Of a stretch of 64,000 nt of DNA, positions 46,586 to 57,118 are shown in pieces; positions within the stretch are counted from its first letter, which is position 1, and each line of letters begins with the position of its first letter. A model generated the notes under the pieces. That model was given only the letters and a program-made list of their open reading frames with translations. It was not told the origin of the DNA and did no database searches. The position numbers were made by a program, and so were the translations under genes. This DNA comes from Enoplolaimus lenunculus (Eukaryota > Nematoda > Enoplea > Enoplida > Thoracostomopsidae): positions 1 through 64,000 of the forward strand of contig JASANG010001697.1 of NCBI GenBank assembly GCA_030248215.1, given 5' to 3'.

Positions 46586-47658
46586 TGCTAAAATTTTGTA
46601 TAAACTTTTGGGGTGAATCTTAATCAAAAAACCTGCAAGGAGGTGTCATTTAGACAATGATTGTAGGAAAATAGGCACATTTAGGAATAACCTTGGCATC
46701 CACAGGATTGATTGTCAGCACGGTAGGGAGGCCAATACAGCCGAATGCTAAGCATTTAGGATATGACACCAAAAGAGGTAAGGCCTTACCGTCAAAAAAA
46801 ATTTTGGTGTGCCCCGTGATTTGTGGCGATTCTATGCAGGCCCCGATGAACTAAGCAATTAATAGGGCTTGTCCAGTTGACAATCAAACTGCTGAGTGTA
46901 CAGTCTGTGATAAATCAAGTTTAAGGTTAGGGAACGTGTGGTGTCCTCAGACACAGGCACAGTGTTGGATCTATATCCGCCCAGATAACCCTTCCAGGAG
47001 AAATTTTGAAGCTGGAGTATGGGCACAGGGGGATTTTCGTGATGAACCCCCCATCCTCGCAAGACCTTACGGTAAACGTGCTGCATATCTGAAAACTATT
47101 AAGGTAATGATGGTGAGCTTGTCTGGAATGCCCATGAAATGAGTGGGAATCCTGAGCCCAGGCTTAAGCGAACCATTGAGCCTGAATCGGAGTTAAACCC
47201 CGCCTGCCCGAAGGCCACATATGGACTAATCAAGCTCACCACCATGAGACATAGAGCATATCTAACTAGAAATCCACAACCTTAAGCTGCGGTAAATAGC
47301 TGTAAGATAGTTGACCTAGGGCAAGGTAACCAGAAGCACAACGTAATTTCATGAATCACTTACCATGTCCTTTTAGCAATTACTATAAGCTATTTTCAAG
47401 CTAATTGAATTAATTAAATCAATTATACGACTGATCTCTTGAGTCAGATCTTAGGACTAAGGTATTTTGAGCCAGCATTTTTATGCATGTATAAAATGTA
47501 CAAAACAATAATAAACCAAAACTTTAATTTGAGTTCAGTCCTGAACCTGGAGCGCTCAATGGATTCCTGGCCCAAGAGTCATGGCTATAATTAGGATAGA
47601 ACTTAGAATTATAGGAGACTCGAACTATTATCCAGCTATGGAAATTCTATGACAACCA

Positions 47659-48172
47659 TGCGGAGTTCACGTTACCAATTGTGCGCTTGGTACCTATTTT
47701 GTCCCTGTGCTCCCATCGGTACACACTAACTTTTTTGTTACCCATATGAATACCAACAGAAAATATAATGTTGCACATAGCTAGGTTTTTGAAATATTGA
47801 CCTACACATATGGGTAGAGTCAAGATGTCTACTTGTAGCCCATATAGATGTCAACATAATGCACTTTCAAGCTTGCTTTTTAAAACAACTCAGTACAGTG
47901 AGTTTTGTTTTACAATTCTGGTTTAGTCTTTTTTACAATATATCTTTGGAAAAAATCTAAAAAATTACATAAACTATAAATATTGTTAAAACAAACTCAA
48001 GGTACCCATATGGGTAACAATCCGAAGACTAGCTACCCATAGCTACAAACGTAAGGTACCCATATGGGTAGTAGCTAGCTAGCAACCTATTCATATAGGT
48101 AGTTTCTACATCCTGTAATGGGTAGGTGACATAACAGGTCCCAAGCGCACAATCGGTAACGTGAACCCAGCA
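47659..48172. mobile_element. TGCGGGG-TIR transposon, CCCATATGGG subfamily, in LTR D
   Basis: The left end TGCGGAGTTCACGTTACCAA and right end ...GGTAACGTGAACCCAGCA are flanked by CCA/TCA. LTR E shows an uninserted equivalent near 57255 (GAACATCGGAGTCTCG). The interior has TACCCATATGGGTA palindromes. 514 bp, closely related in layout to the copy at 3762-4275. Confidence 0.85.
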
Positions 48173-48733
48173 TCAGAGCCTCGAAAAACGATTAAATAGC
48201 CCTGGTTCGAATCAGTGGCAGTAAAAGTAAAACTTTTTTGTTACCCATATGGATACCAACAGAAAATATAATGTTGCACATAGCTAGGTTTTTGAAATAT
48301 TGACCTACACATATGGGTAGAGTCAAGATGTCTACTCGTTGCATATATAGATGTCAACATAATGCACTTTCAAGCTTTATCTTTAAAACGGCTCAGTACA
48401 GTTAGTTTTGTTTTACAAGTCTGTTTTAGTCTTTTTTACAACATATCTTTGGAAAAATTTAAAAAATTACGCAAACTATAAATATTGTTAAAACAAACGC
48501 AAGGTACCCATATGGGTAACAAACCGAAGATTAGCTACCCATAGCTACAAACGTAAGGTACCCATATGGGTAGTAGCTAGCTAGAAACCTATTCATATAG
48601 GTTGTTTCTACATCCTGTAATGGGTAGGTGACATAACAGGTCCCAAGCGCACAATCGGTAACGTGAACCCAGCATCAGAGCCTCGAAAAACGATTAAATA
48701 GCCCTGGTTCGAATCAGTGGCAGTAAAAGTAAA
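47728..48733. repeat. 503-bp tandem duplication spanning the transposon's right part and its LTR flank
   Basis: 47728-48230 is repeated at 48231-48733. Each unit starts AACTTTTTTGTTACCCATAT, passes through the transposon's right terminus and ends in the LTR phrase CAGTGGCAGTAAAAGT. A handful of substitutions separates the units, so the duplication is younger than the insertion but not brand new. Confidence 0.95.
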
Positions 48734-49168
48734 TAAAAACCTCAAAGGCTAGGATCGATCAGCCTTTCTGTTAAACGGTCCATGTCAAGTAAGGAAAAAT
48801 CTTTCAAAACCAACAAATCCCAGGAATAAAACCAAAGGATCAAACAATACCCACGACCAAGAGTCGTTAAGTCTAATTTGGATAAACGTTGTAAGCACAC
48901 AGTCGCAGCGAAATCCACGGAGGAAAACTATTTGTTACTTGTGCGGCCCACTTACACGCACTCGGGGGTTTGCTAGAGCTTAGAGCATAGGCAGGCTTAG
49001 GCGTACGACGATATCGGGATTTTGTGACTCTCAAAACCTGATATCACGCCGGGGGACCGTCATCTTCTAGGCAAGTAGCTTACTTTGGCAGATCCACGGC
49101 CTCGAACACCCGTGAGAGTATCATCCCGGATTCGTCCGCTGGGATACTCGTTGATCGTACCCGTAACA

Positions 49169-49297
49169 ATACCACATGATATTCGACTTTGATAAAGATT
49201 TACTTTGAAAAGAAAAGAAAAGGCATTAGGCTACATCAAATAGTATCTTTCGAGATGTCCACAAAATGTTATATTGTAAATTCATTGTTTAATACAG
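49169..49297. other. Host sequence between LTR D and a candidate exon
   Basis: AT-rich, unremarkable. It ends in a pyrimidine-poor but AG-terminated stretch (TTTAATACAG) that could serve as an acceptor. Confidence 0.35.
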
Positions 49298-49508
49298 GTG
49301 CTTCAAACTGATTTGTATCAGTGCTTTCGTTATCGATGAAAACTTTTGCCAGGTACCCAATCCTGAAATTTGTGAACTTCCAGGGAAGTCAAATAAGGTT
49401 GATCAAGCGTTTGTAGCATCTATTATTAACTCTGAATTCTGTCTTCCAAAACAACAAAAAGCATACAAAGGATGTGTCACTAAAACAGATTTAATCCATT
49501 CTACATTT
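49298..49508 (+). CDS. Candidate luminal-region exon (open frame with several cysteines)
   Basis: The frame read as TGC TTC AAA from 49299 stays open for 70 codons and gives a cysteine-bearing peptide (ENFCQVPNPEICELPGK, then SEFCLPKQQKAYKGCV). AG acceptors lie at 49297 and near 49384 (CTTCCAG). The second would accept the phase-1 donor of 2981-3077. Donors are weak (AAG|GTTGAT, TGT|GTCACT). CASD1-type proteins have cysteine-containing sequence between the anchor and the SGNH domain, so a place in that gene is possible. A chance frame is a real alternative. Confidence 0.25.
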
Positions 49509-49964
49509 TGAAAATGACAAAGGTTATAAACACAAAAGTAGAACTAGAACCGACGCGCCACTATTTAATCAGTCAAGCGTTAGGTGATATTTGTAATTTT
49601 TGTTAAAAAAGGGCCACCATATTGAGACATGCCGGCCTGAAAAAGTGAAATGTATTGCAAGACACATAAATTTTATTGCACCATCAGGGTCGTTGTCCGG
49701 AAAAGATAAAATTTTAAATTTGCATTATTTTGCAAAAGTATTGAGATTTTAAATTACCGAATTGAAAGAAAGTATATAAACATACAGGATTCTGTTTGAA
49801 AAATCTTTCGGGAGCCTTACATCACAGCGATTCATAGAATTTTTGCCCACCAAACCTGGTTAGTATTTCACATGGTTAGTATTACTTAAAATGCGAGGCA
49901 ATGAAGTTTGGCATCAAAAACTTTAGTTTTTCGCTTAGCTTGCGCACACTATTATATTATTGCA

Positions 49965-50415
49965 CTGCATGGTTCGTCCTGCACATAAAGTGACCGAACG
50001 ACTTTTAGATACTCCAATGTGTCCGCCAAGTGACACCAAAATATGCTACAACGTCCGCTGACATAAGTTTACTAATAACGAACGGTGTATAGTTTTACGA
50101 CACTATGTCCGCAAACGAAAAACGTCTATGCTTGGCATACTTTTAGGCGAGCATAGAAAACACTTTATATACAATATAAAATATAAATTACACCTGCGTT
50201 ATTCCAAAAACATAGTGCACACAAAAATTTATGGTTCACAAAGACCTAACTTAGCTTTTAATTATGCGGATATTTTGGCAAAAAAGAGAACTATGTCCGG
50301 ACACGGAAGCTAGTTAGTGTTTGTGTCCGTACAAAGTTATCAACGTACTCTATAGTGTCCGCGGAAAACAGAAATGGTGCGGAAATTTTATGTGCAAGCC
50401 GGACCAGCGGTAACG
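49965..50415. mobile_element. Possible miniature transposon upstream of the SGNH exon
   Basis: GGTTCGTCCTGCACATAAA near 49971 is the imperfect inverted partner of TTTTATGTGCAAGCCGGACC near 50387. The interior repeats GTGTCCGC and TATGTCCG words. The right side continues GGTAACGTGAAACTG, reminiscent of the TGCGGGG family terminus. No clear target duplication was found. Confidence 0.35.
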
Positions 50416-50489
50416 TGAAACTGACGTAAATGGTTCTTTAATTTTGCCAAAGATTTTTTGTCCATTCAGCTCTCACAAGTTAAACTGAG

Positions 50490-51157
50490 GCACGCATTAA
50501 TGCTTTAAGATCACTCAAAGAATGTATGAAAACGAGACATAGAAACTTTGTTCTTTTCATTGGAGATTCACGTATTCGTCATTTACACAAATATTTTGTG
50601 TTTTTGATGGCACATGAAAACAAACCCGCGATGTACAATATTTACAAAAACAACGATTTAAGTTTAACTGTTGTAAGTCTCTAACGTTTTATCGCTTACC
50701 ATCTACAGTTATCTTTATCAGCAGCTAAATTTTCTGATGTTGTAAACAGACAGCAGTATAAATTCCAGCGGTCATCGGTGGCATTTGAATGCTCACTTTC
50801 TTACATTTTAGTACACAAATGTTGTATTACTCATGCTTTAACATGTTTTAGCTGGATTTAACTTTCTTACCCCACATACGAGCAATTAATATTATTATGG
50901 ACACTGTTAATGTGTGCTATATCGCGCACCAAATATTGAAACATTTACTGTATTCAAAATACTTTAACTTTTAGTCTGTGTAAAACAAATTTGTGTTCAC
51001 TATGATATTTATTAGATTAGTTGACGTATATTGATGAAACCATGTATTTCAGGAATACCGAAGAATAGGTTTTTTTGGACGATACGGTCAAATATTGCAA
51101 GGTATTATGCGAAAACGAAACCTGGAACCTACATTGGTAGTCATTGGCGGCTCGTTG
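50490..51157 (+). CDS. Three exons of a CASD1/Cas1p-like SGNH (PC-esterase-type) gene
   Basis: Exons: 50490-50672 (61 codons, donor GTAAGT), 50852-50905 or 50911 (18-20 codons, acceptor TTTTAG), and 51053-51157 (35 codons, acceptor TTTCAG, donor GTATAT). All joins are phase 0 and all frames stay open. The first encodes LKECMKTRHRNFVLFIGDSRIRHL, shown here by its core FVLFIGDSRIRHL: SGNH block I as in human CASD1 (IAFIGDSRIRQL), including the upstream cysteine. The second has LTFLPHIR, aligning with the family's VDFLWHPEV. The third has LEPTLVVIGGSL, aligning with AKPHVIVAGAA. CASD1 and Cas1p are Golgi O-acetyltransferases whose SGNH domain faces the lumen. Upstream and downstream exons are uncertain or outside the window, and LTR element E lies in the following intron. 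Confidence 0.7.
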
Positions 51158-51732
51158 GTATATCACATTTTATATTATTAATTTTGCATGGTGACAAAGA
51201 AATATAATTCTTTGTTTCTTTAAAAATTATAACATTCGAACATTACTCAAAAATAACACCGTAGTTTCGGTTGTAATAATTTTAATAGCATTAAGCGTTG
51301 AATTTGGTGAATTTTTGCAAACTAGTAGTCATAAATGTATTAGTTCTATAATTGTGTTATGCGTAGTCCACTTTATTTTGAACCCGCTTTGTGGAAAATA
51401 AAGTTTTCAATTTGCTTCTACCAAAAGTAAAAAATTTAACGATGCTTTAAATAAAAACTTGTTTTAAAATTTTAATTTCGCTTTACTACTACTGTTTCAA
51501 TTTAGTTGCGTACTACTAAACTGAACTTCTTGATTTACCATTGCTATTAATAACGTTTGACGTTAAAGGTCAAAGAAAACATAAAAATTTTAACCTTCGC
51601 GATGATTTAATGCATTTTAAACTTCAAGGACTAGTGGTAAATTGAAAATTAAGATGTAGATGATTATATTTACCCAAGTTTAGGATTAATTTTTATTTAA
51701 TTAGAACGAAACTTAACATACACCGAAAATAT
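51158..51732. other. Intron-like AT-rich sequence, no further exon seen
   Basis: Begins with the GTATAT donor and runs to the left end of LTR E. No frame continuing the SGNH domain was found, so the next exon should lie beyond the retroelement, outside the window, if the gene is whole. Confidence 0.5.
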
Positions 51733-53939
51733 TGTCAGGGACACTATTCCCTCTTGAACACCCATCCAAACTCAGCCATTGTATAAAATTATGGTTGTCA
51801 TTATTATTATTTTTTTTCTGTTATTATTATTGTCTTATTAGTGTCATTGTTAGTATTTTGCTGTGGTTGTTAATGCTATTCTTTTGTTTTTTTGTATCGT
51901 GTCTTTCAAGTATGATTGTTTGATGATGACAGCCAGGCACGCTCACACGACAATCCCTTTTGTTGCGTCCCCTTAACTTTACATGAATATCGTAAACAAT
52001 ACGGGCCACTCTTTCAGCTCGGGTCGTGCTTGGCTACGGGAGGGGTACCGCCAGTAACATCTGAAAAGTGTTACCCCACACAATGTTCTTGGCTGGCATA
52101 GTTGTTTCTTCAGTTTGTTGTTAGATATTGTTTTGTCCCGCGAGTATACTTACCGGTCTGGTGTTATAATTTAAGGGACTCTCATATTTTTGGTACTGGC
52201 CTGCGGAACGTAGGAGCTCAGCTTGCTCGTTGGGTACTTTTGACCTGTTTCTGAGTTAATTCCGACCCCTTTTTCTTCATACGACCGTGTTTCAAATGGG
52301 TAATTTGGGAGCAACAATTGGAATTATTTATACCGTACCCATTGCATAAGTGTGTAAAAGCTGTTAAAAACCCACGGAAACATGACGGGCCTTAATAACT
52401 AATTAAAGGAAAATCCTAGGGATCATATCTGTATGTATAATCGCTGTTACATATTCGTTGTTGTACATTTATTATTTTCTGCTTGGCGTCTTGTAAGCGT
52501 TTTATATACATATATATATGTATAGGATCATGTGGTGCTGGCACAACCCTAAAATTTTGTCTCTCCCATTTCAATGACTAGATGCCGAATTAAAGAAAAA
52601 TTGACTAGAATTGGCTGAATGCATTGATTTGACTAGATATCGTATGATTAGCGTACAGCAATTTCCGTTTCTTCCTGACGAGTACTTAAATTTCGACTAG
52701 CCGAAACCGATTGCACGCTTTAAAGATTAGATTCGAATGACTAGAAATGTATTTGCACAGTATGTACTGGTATTTCCACCGGACAGCCGAATTACTCGGA
52801 GATTTCCTATGTAGGGAGTCGAATCTAAAAGGATTGAACGTAGCCGCCTATGAATTTCAAGATAACACGGGAGGGGCGATTTGGGCGATGTATTCGGGAA
52901 AGTGAAATCGCGGTCTGAATTTCGGGAATTTCGGGTTCCGGAAGGACTGGCTTAGGTTTAAGTTTACCTAGACTCGGTTCCATCTAAAAATTTGAGTCTC
53001 GCCCCTATGCTCACCGGAACCTGACTAGAGTTACTCGCTTGTTTTGCACACTGTGTTTGTACTACGTAGGCTTGACTATATATCTACGTGTTTACACACC
53101 GTGGCAGCTCAGTATAGGTATTGGGGGTTGATTTCCTGAGGGTTAGAAAGGAAGCTATAGGGTCTGAGCGGTAAGGGATGACTGAGTGTGAGTGATTATT
53201 TATGAGGCTGTTCCGGATTTCTCTAGGTTGTTCGACATTCGCCTATTTTCAAACACAAACGCCCCTCCCGACTAACACCCCTTGTAGCTGGAAGCGTATG
53301 ATGAAACTTTCGTTTCGAGTAATCTTTGCTGCGTCGAGAGTCTTGTAAGAAACGCTGAAGGGTGCACGCGGCTGTTTTCAAAGCCCCCAACATAGCAGAA
53401 ACTGCAGTGATTGCCGCAGAAATTGATAGGAGAGTTTTCAGCACGAAGGAAACAAGATACGCGTGGTAAGGGGAGGAAAGACAGGGTTTTGAGGGTTGTT
53501 TTGAACTTTCAAAAATTTTGAATTTTAAGTTAAGCAGCGCCTCGCTTCAGCCTAAGAGGGGTAGTCAGAATATGATTGGGGGGTTAGGAGTGTTTCTAGG
53601 CTCAGGGCAAGTGAGGGGGTACGCGGTTGTTCTTGGGCATAGATGGATTTCTAGTAAGCCGCGATTCCTTGTGTTTTTAGGATGGTTGAGTTTTAGGGAG
53701 TGTGATTGTTGTTTTCCATATTTCAGGTGCGGAGCTGGCGCTCTTGGGTTCGGCACACCGGGTTGGCCGAGTAAGCCGTCCCGGCCGCCGTTTTAGGTCG
53801 GCAACCAGGATCTTGCAAAAATTTTGAATTTCTTGACACTTAAATTTTGAAATTTCTTTTCATTTTTGGGCTTCCTGGGGTTCTATATTTAGTACCTGTT
53901 GTCTTGGCCTTCTGTTTTGGCCGAGAAAGCCACTCCGAA

Positions 53940-55090
53940 CCTGCACAGTGAACGAACGTCTAAAATTAGCGGGAATGTAGGTTATGAGTATTGGTCGCGA
54001 GTTGGGTTTTTAGGAAATTTTGACTGTTATTTTACGGAATATAGCACGTAGGCTGACATTAGGCAATTTCCCTGCATCGTGCCGACTAAGAAAATCACCC
54101 CAATTATGGCCCGCAATGCGGTAGTCAAAAGTTATAGACATTTTTAAACTTCAAGATTTTGTGCGTGTGCGTCCGGAGGCCCGGCCCCCAAAAATGCAAT
54201 TTTCACTTTTCCGGAATCGGATGTTCAAATTAATATCATTCGACTCAGCTCGCTGAGCTGATCGAGAAAACCACCCCGAACCTTATTCGGAAACCAATAG
54301 TTCGAAAGTTATGGGCCCCTGCAGTTTTCGGGATTTAACGTGTGCACGCTTTACGGATCCCGGGTCCAAAAACGCGATTTTCGCTTTTCCGGGATTGAGT
54401 GCTAAAATTGGTATCAATCAATTCAGCTCGTCGAGCTGGCTAAGAAAATCACCCCTAACCCTGTTCGCAAACCAGTACTTAAGGAGTTATGGTCAATCAA
54501 AGGTTTCAAAGATTTTGTGTATGTACACTTTTACGGATCGGATCCTGAAAAACGCGATTTTCACTTTTTCACGATCCACCCTAAACATGGGTACCGTTCG
54601 ATTCCGCGCGTCGCGCTGAGTAAGAAAACCATCCCAAACATGGCCCGCAAACCCATAGATAAAAATTTATGGCTAATTGAAAATTTCGGATATTGTGTGC
54701 AGACGCTTTACGGATACGGCTCCGAAAAATGCGATTCCCACTTTTTCGGAGTACAATGTAAAATTTGGTACCATTCGATTCCCCACTTTCCGTTGAGCGA
54801 GAAAACTACCCCGAACAGTGTTCGCAAACGAATACGTTAAAAGTTATTGTTCGCCGAAAGTTCTTAAAAATCGCATGTATATGCACTGCAGGACGGGTCT
54901 CCTAAGATGCGGTTTTCACCTTCCCAGGACCCAACGTTAGAAATGGTACCGTTCGAATCCCCTCGTTGCCCTGATTCAGAAAACCACCCCTAACATGGTC
55001 CACAAGTGGATATTTAAGAAGTTGTAGTCGGTGGAAACCTTTGAATTTGCTGTCGTTCTTTAAAACACGATTTTCACCCTTTCTGGACTA
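53940..55090 (+). repeat. 178-bp repeat array in U3 of LTR E
   Basis: The (A)AAGTTAT landmark occurs at 54126, 54303, 54481, 54661 (variant), 54838 and 55017 (variant), a spacing of 177-180 bp. Units carry CAGCTCGCTGAGCTG-type palindromes and TTTTCACTTTTxxxGG. Confidence 0.9.
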
Positions 55091-55796
55091 TAGCGCCAGG
55101 ATTCGCGTTTAGCTATCAACTGACTTAGGTGGTTATTAAGGGTGCTCAAACTTAGGATCCTGATTTCCGTGTATATAAACATATACTTGAGTGCTTATTT
55201 TGTATTGCTTGATTTTACACGTTTTAAATTTGTTTTCTCCTTGGTGTTTCGCATCTCTTTTTTAATATGTGGTTTTGCTATTACATAGGTTATTCCACTC
55301 TCGTGCAATGAGACGAGAGAAGAAAATTAGTTAGGTATAGTTATCGAAAACCAGGCAGTTTACGTATAACAGCTTAGGGTGTTTGGAACTCCATGTATAT
55401 ATGTTGTATGCAATTTTTGGTTTTTTTTTGGTATTTTTCTGGTCTGACCTTGTATAATTGATTTTATTGCCCCCCGTTGTCGTACCATTGTCTCGTGACC
55501 ATCGTATCCCCATATTCCGCACACCCGTTTTGGGAGATGTAGTCTTTCAAGAAACGTGTAAGGTTTTTATTTATAGACTGTGTGTGAGGCGAGAGCACAA
55601 TACATTAAGGGTAGGCCCCACAACAAAAGCTGCACGTGGAGGTCATGTTTTGAGGGGGAACTCTGAAAACCAAGTTTCGATCCAACTCTTACCACCCTTG
55701 TGCTGTGTTGTACTTCTGCGTCCAGGTTTGAGATAAGGGTAGCCCTAACTAACCCCACTCACAACTTTTCTTTTGAGAGTAGTGTGTTAAATTCCC

Positions 55797-55980
55797 CAGC
55801 CAATCACCGGCTCGTAGAGATTAATTCAGTTCTTACTTCGTATTGGTCAGCCTACATTCAACACTTTTCCACCAATGAAAGCAGTGTATAGTGTTTGTTT
55901 CCGAGGCACGCTTATTGGCTGGATTTTGAGCCCGCACAGTATAAAAGGACGCTGCACAGGCTGAACATTCAGTTCAGTTT
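55797..55980 (+). promoter_or_regulatory. Predicted LTR E promoter: four CCAAT boxes, TATAAAA, TCAGTT initiator
   Basis: CCAAT motifs in alternating orientation lie near 55799, 55843, 55872 and 55914. TATAAAA follows at 55940 and TTCAGTTCAGTTT at 55968-55980. The TATA-to-A distance of the first TCAGTT is about 31 nt, ideal for RNA polymerase II. Confidence 0.8.
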
Positions 55981-56203
55981 CACATTTTTCGGTTTTCGCT
56001 CGCGTGCTCGAGCCGCGACAGCAAACCGATCTCCCTGCACACGGAGGCGACTTAGTGTGCACGGGAGTTTCGGGGCGCTGCAGCAAAAAGGGGGGTGCGC
56101 GCGTTACGCGCTGGGGTAGGAAACTTTGGAATAAGGGGGGGCCAAGCTGGGATTTTCCGGTTTCACAAAGGGGGTGTGGGTAAACTTTTGATCTAAAACT
56201 TTG

Positions 56204-56226
56204 CCTGGCGTTGGCGACAACGCAGG
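56204..56226 (+). other. Conserved LTR hairpin, copy in LTR E
   Basis: CCTGGCGTTG, loop GCGA, CAACGCAGG; 9-bp stem with one bulged G. Lies in predicted R, about 235 nt after the start site. Confidence 0.7.
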
Positions 56227-57112
56227 CCCAGAGATTCTGTGTAAACTTTTAGGGGGGCAAAATTTTAAATCAGAAAATACCTGCAAGGTGATGCCATATA
56301 GGCAGCGATCCTAGAAAAATTTAAAGTATGTTCAGGATGGACATTAATATTCGCAGGATTGATTGTCAGCGCGGTAGGGATGCCAATTCAGCCTAATGCT
56401 AAGCATTTAGGATATGACAAACAAAAGAGCTGAGGCCTACCGTCCAGAGAATTTCGGTGTACCCCGTGATTTAAGGCGATCCTAGCCAGGCCCCAGGAAA
56501 CTAAGCTTTGATACTTGGTCACCCGTTTGACAATCAAACTGCTGAATGTGCAGCCTGTGAAAAACCACGCTTAAGTCTAAAAAAAGTGTAGTGCCCTCGG
56601 AAACAGACGCGGTGCTAGAGAATATATACACAGAGAATCTCTCAAGAAACCTCTTGAATTCGGAGCATGCACATAGCGGGATTTTCGGGGTGCACCCCCA
56701 CCCTCGTATGATGGTGAATTTGACCAGAATGTCCATGCAATGAGTGGTAGTCGTGAGCACTGGCTTAAGTGAAACTTGAGTCTAAGCTGGAGGTAAACTG
56801 CGCCCGCCTGAAAGGTTGGAAAGGGACCAGCCAAATTCACCATCGTCAGACATAAGACGTAACGTAAGGTACACACCGCAGTCTAACGCTATGGCAGTCA
56901 GCGATAAGGTGCTCGCCGTAGAGCATAGCAACCCAAGCATCGTTAAAATTTTAAAATCTTTTGCTATAGCTTTTCTAGCAATTACCGTAAGCAAATTACG
57001 ATATAATTGTAATTCACTAAGTCGAATCCACGACTGATCAGTTAAGTCTGACTTTAAGACAAAGGTACTTTAGGACAGTATAACTTGTATGTATAAAGTG
57101 TACAAAAACAAT

Positions 57113-57118
57113 AATAAA
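57113..57118 (+). terminator. Predicted LTR polyadenylation signal AATAAA
   Basis: AATAAA in the context GTACAAAAACAATAATAAACC. The same phrase recurs in LTR A (minus strand, near 7928) and LTR D (near 47510), with a variant in LTR C (near 35365). This conservation supports a role in 3'-end formation. Confidence 0.6.

Larger units (their letters stand above)
40880..49168 (+). mobile_element. LTR D, composite plus-strand LTR with nested insertions
   Basis: From about 41410 on it parallels LTR E (52088 on), and it ends CCCGTAACA at 49168, flanked by ATACCACATG. It holds a 228-bp tandem duplication (42984-43440), the 178-bp array (43600-45560), a TGGGTCATCC transposon, the promoter (46160-46345), two R hairpins (45083 and 46563), an AATAAA in CAATAATAAACC near 47510 and a TGCGGGG transposon with a tandem duplication. 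A segment 44882-45208 copies LTR A's equivalent almost exactly, so D looks like a mosaic of LTR variants. The start is approximate because no terminal TGTCAGGG is visible. Confidence 0.65.

Noticed and set aside
48205-48220. Possible tRNA, from the B-box-like GGTTCGAATC in CCCTGGTTCGAATCAGTGG
   Set aside because: No A box or cloverleaf could be formed around it. The phrase recurs in LTRs A, D and E at the same LTR position and is part of the LTR.
50128-50313. 61-codon frame just upstream of the SGNH exons
   Set aside because: It lies inside the putative miniature transposon and does not encode the expected pre-SGNH sequence. No splice sites link it in phase.
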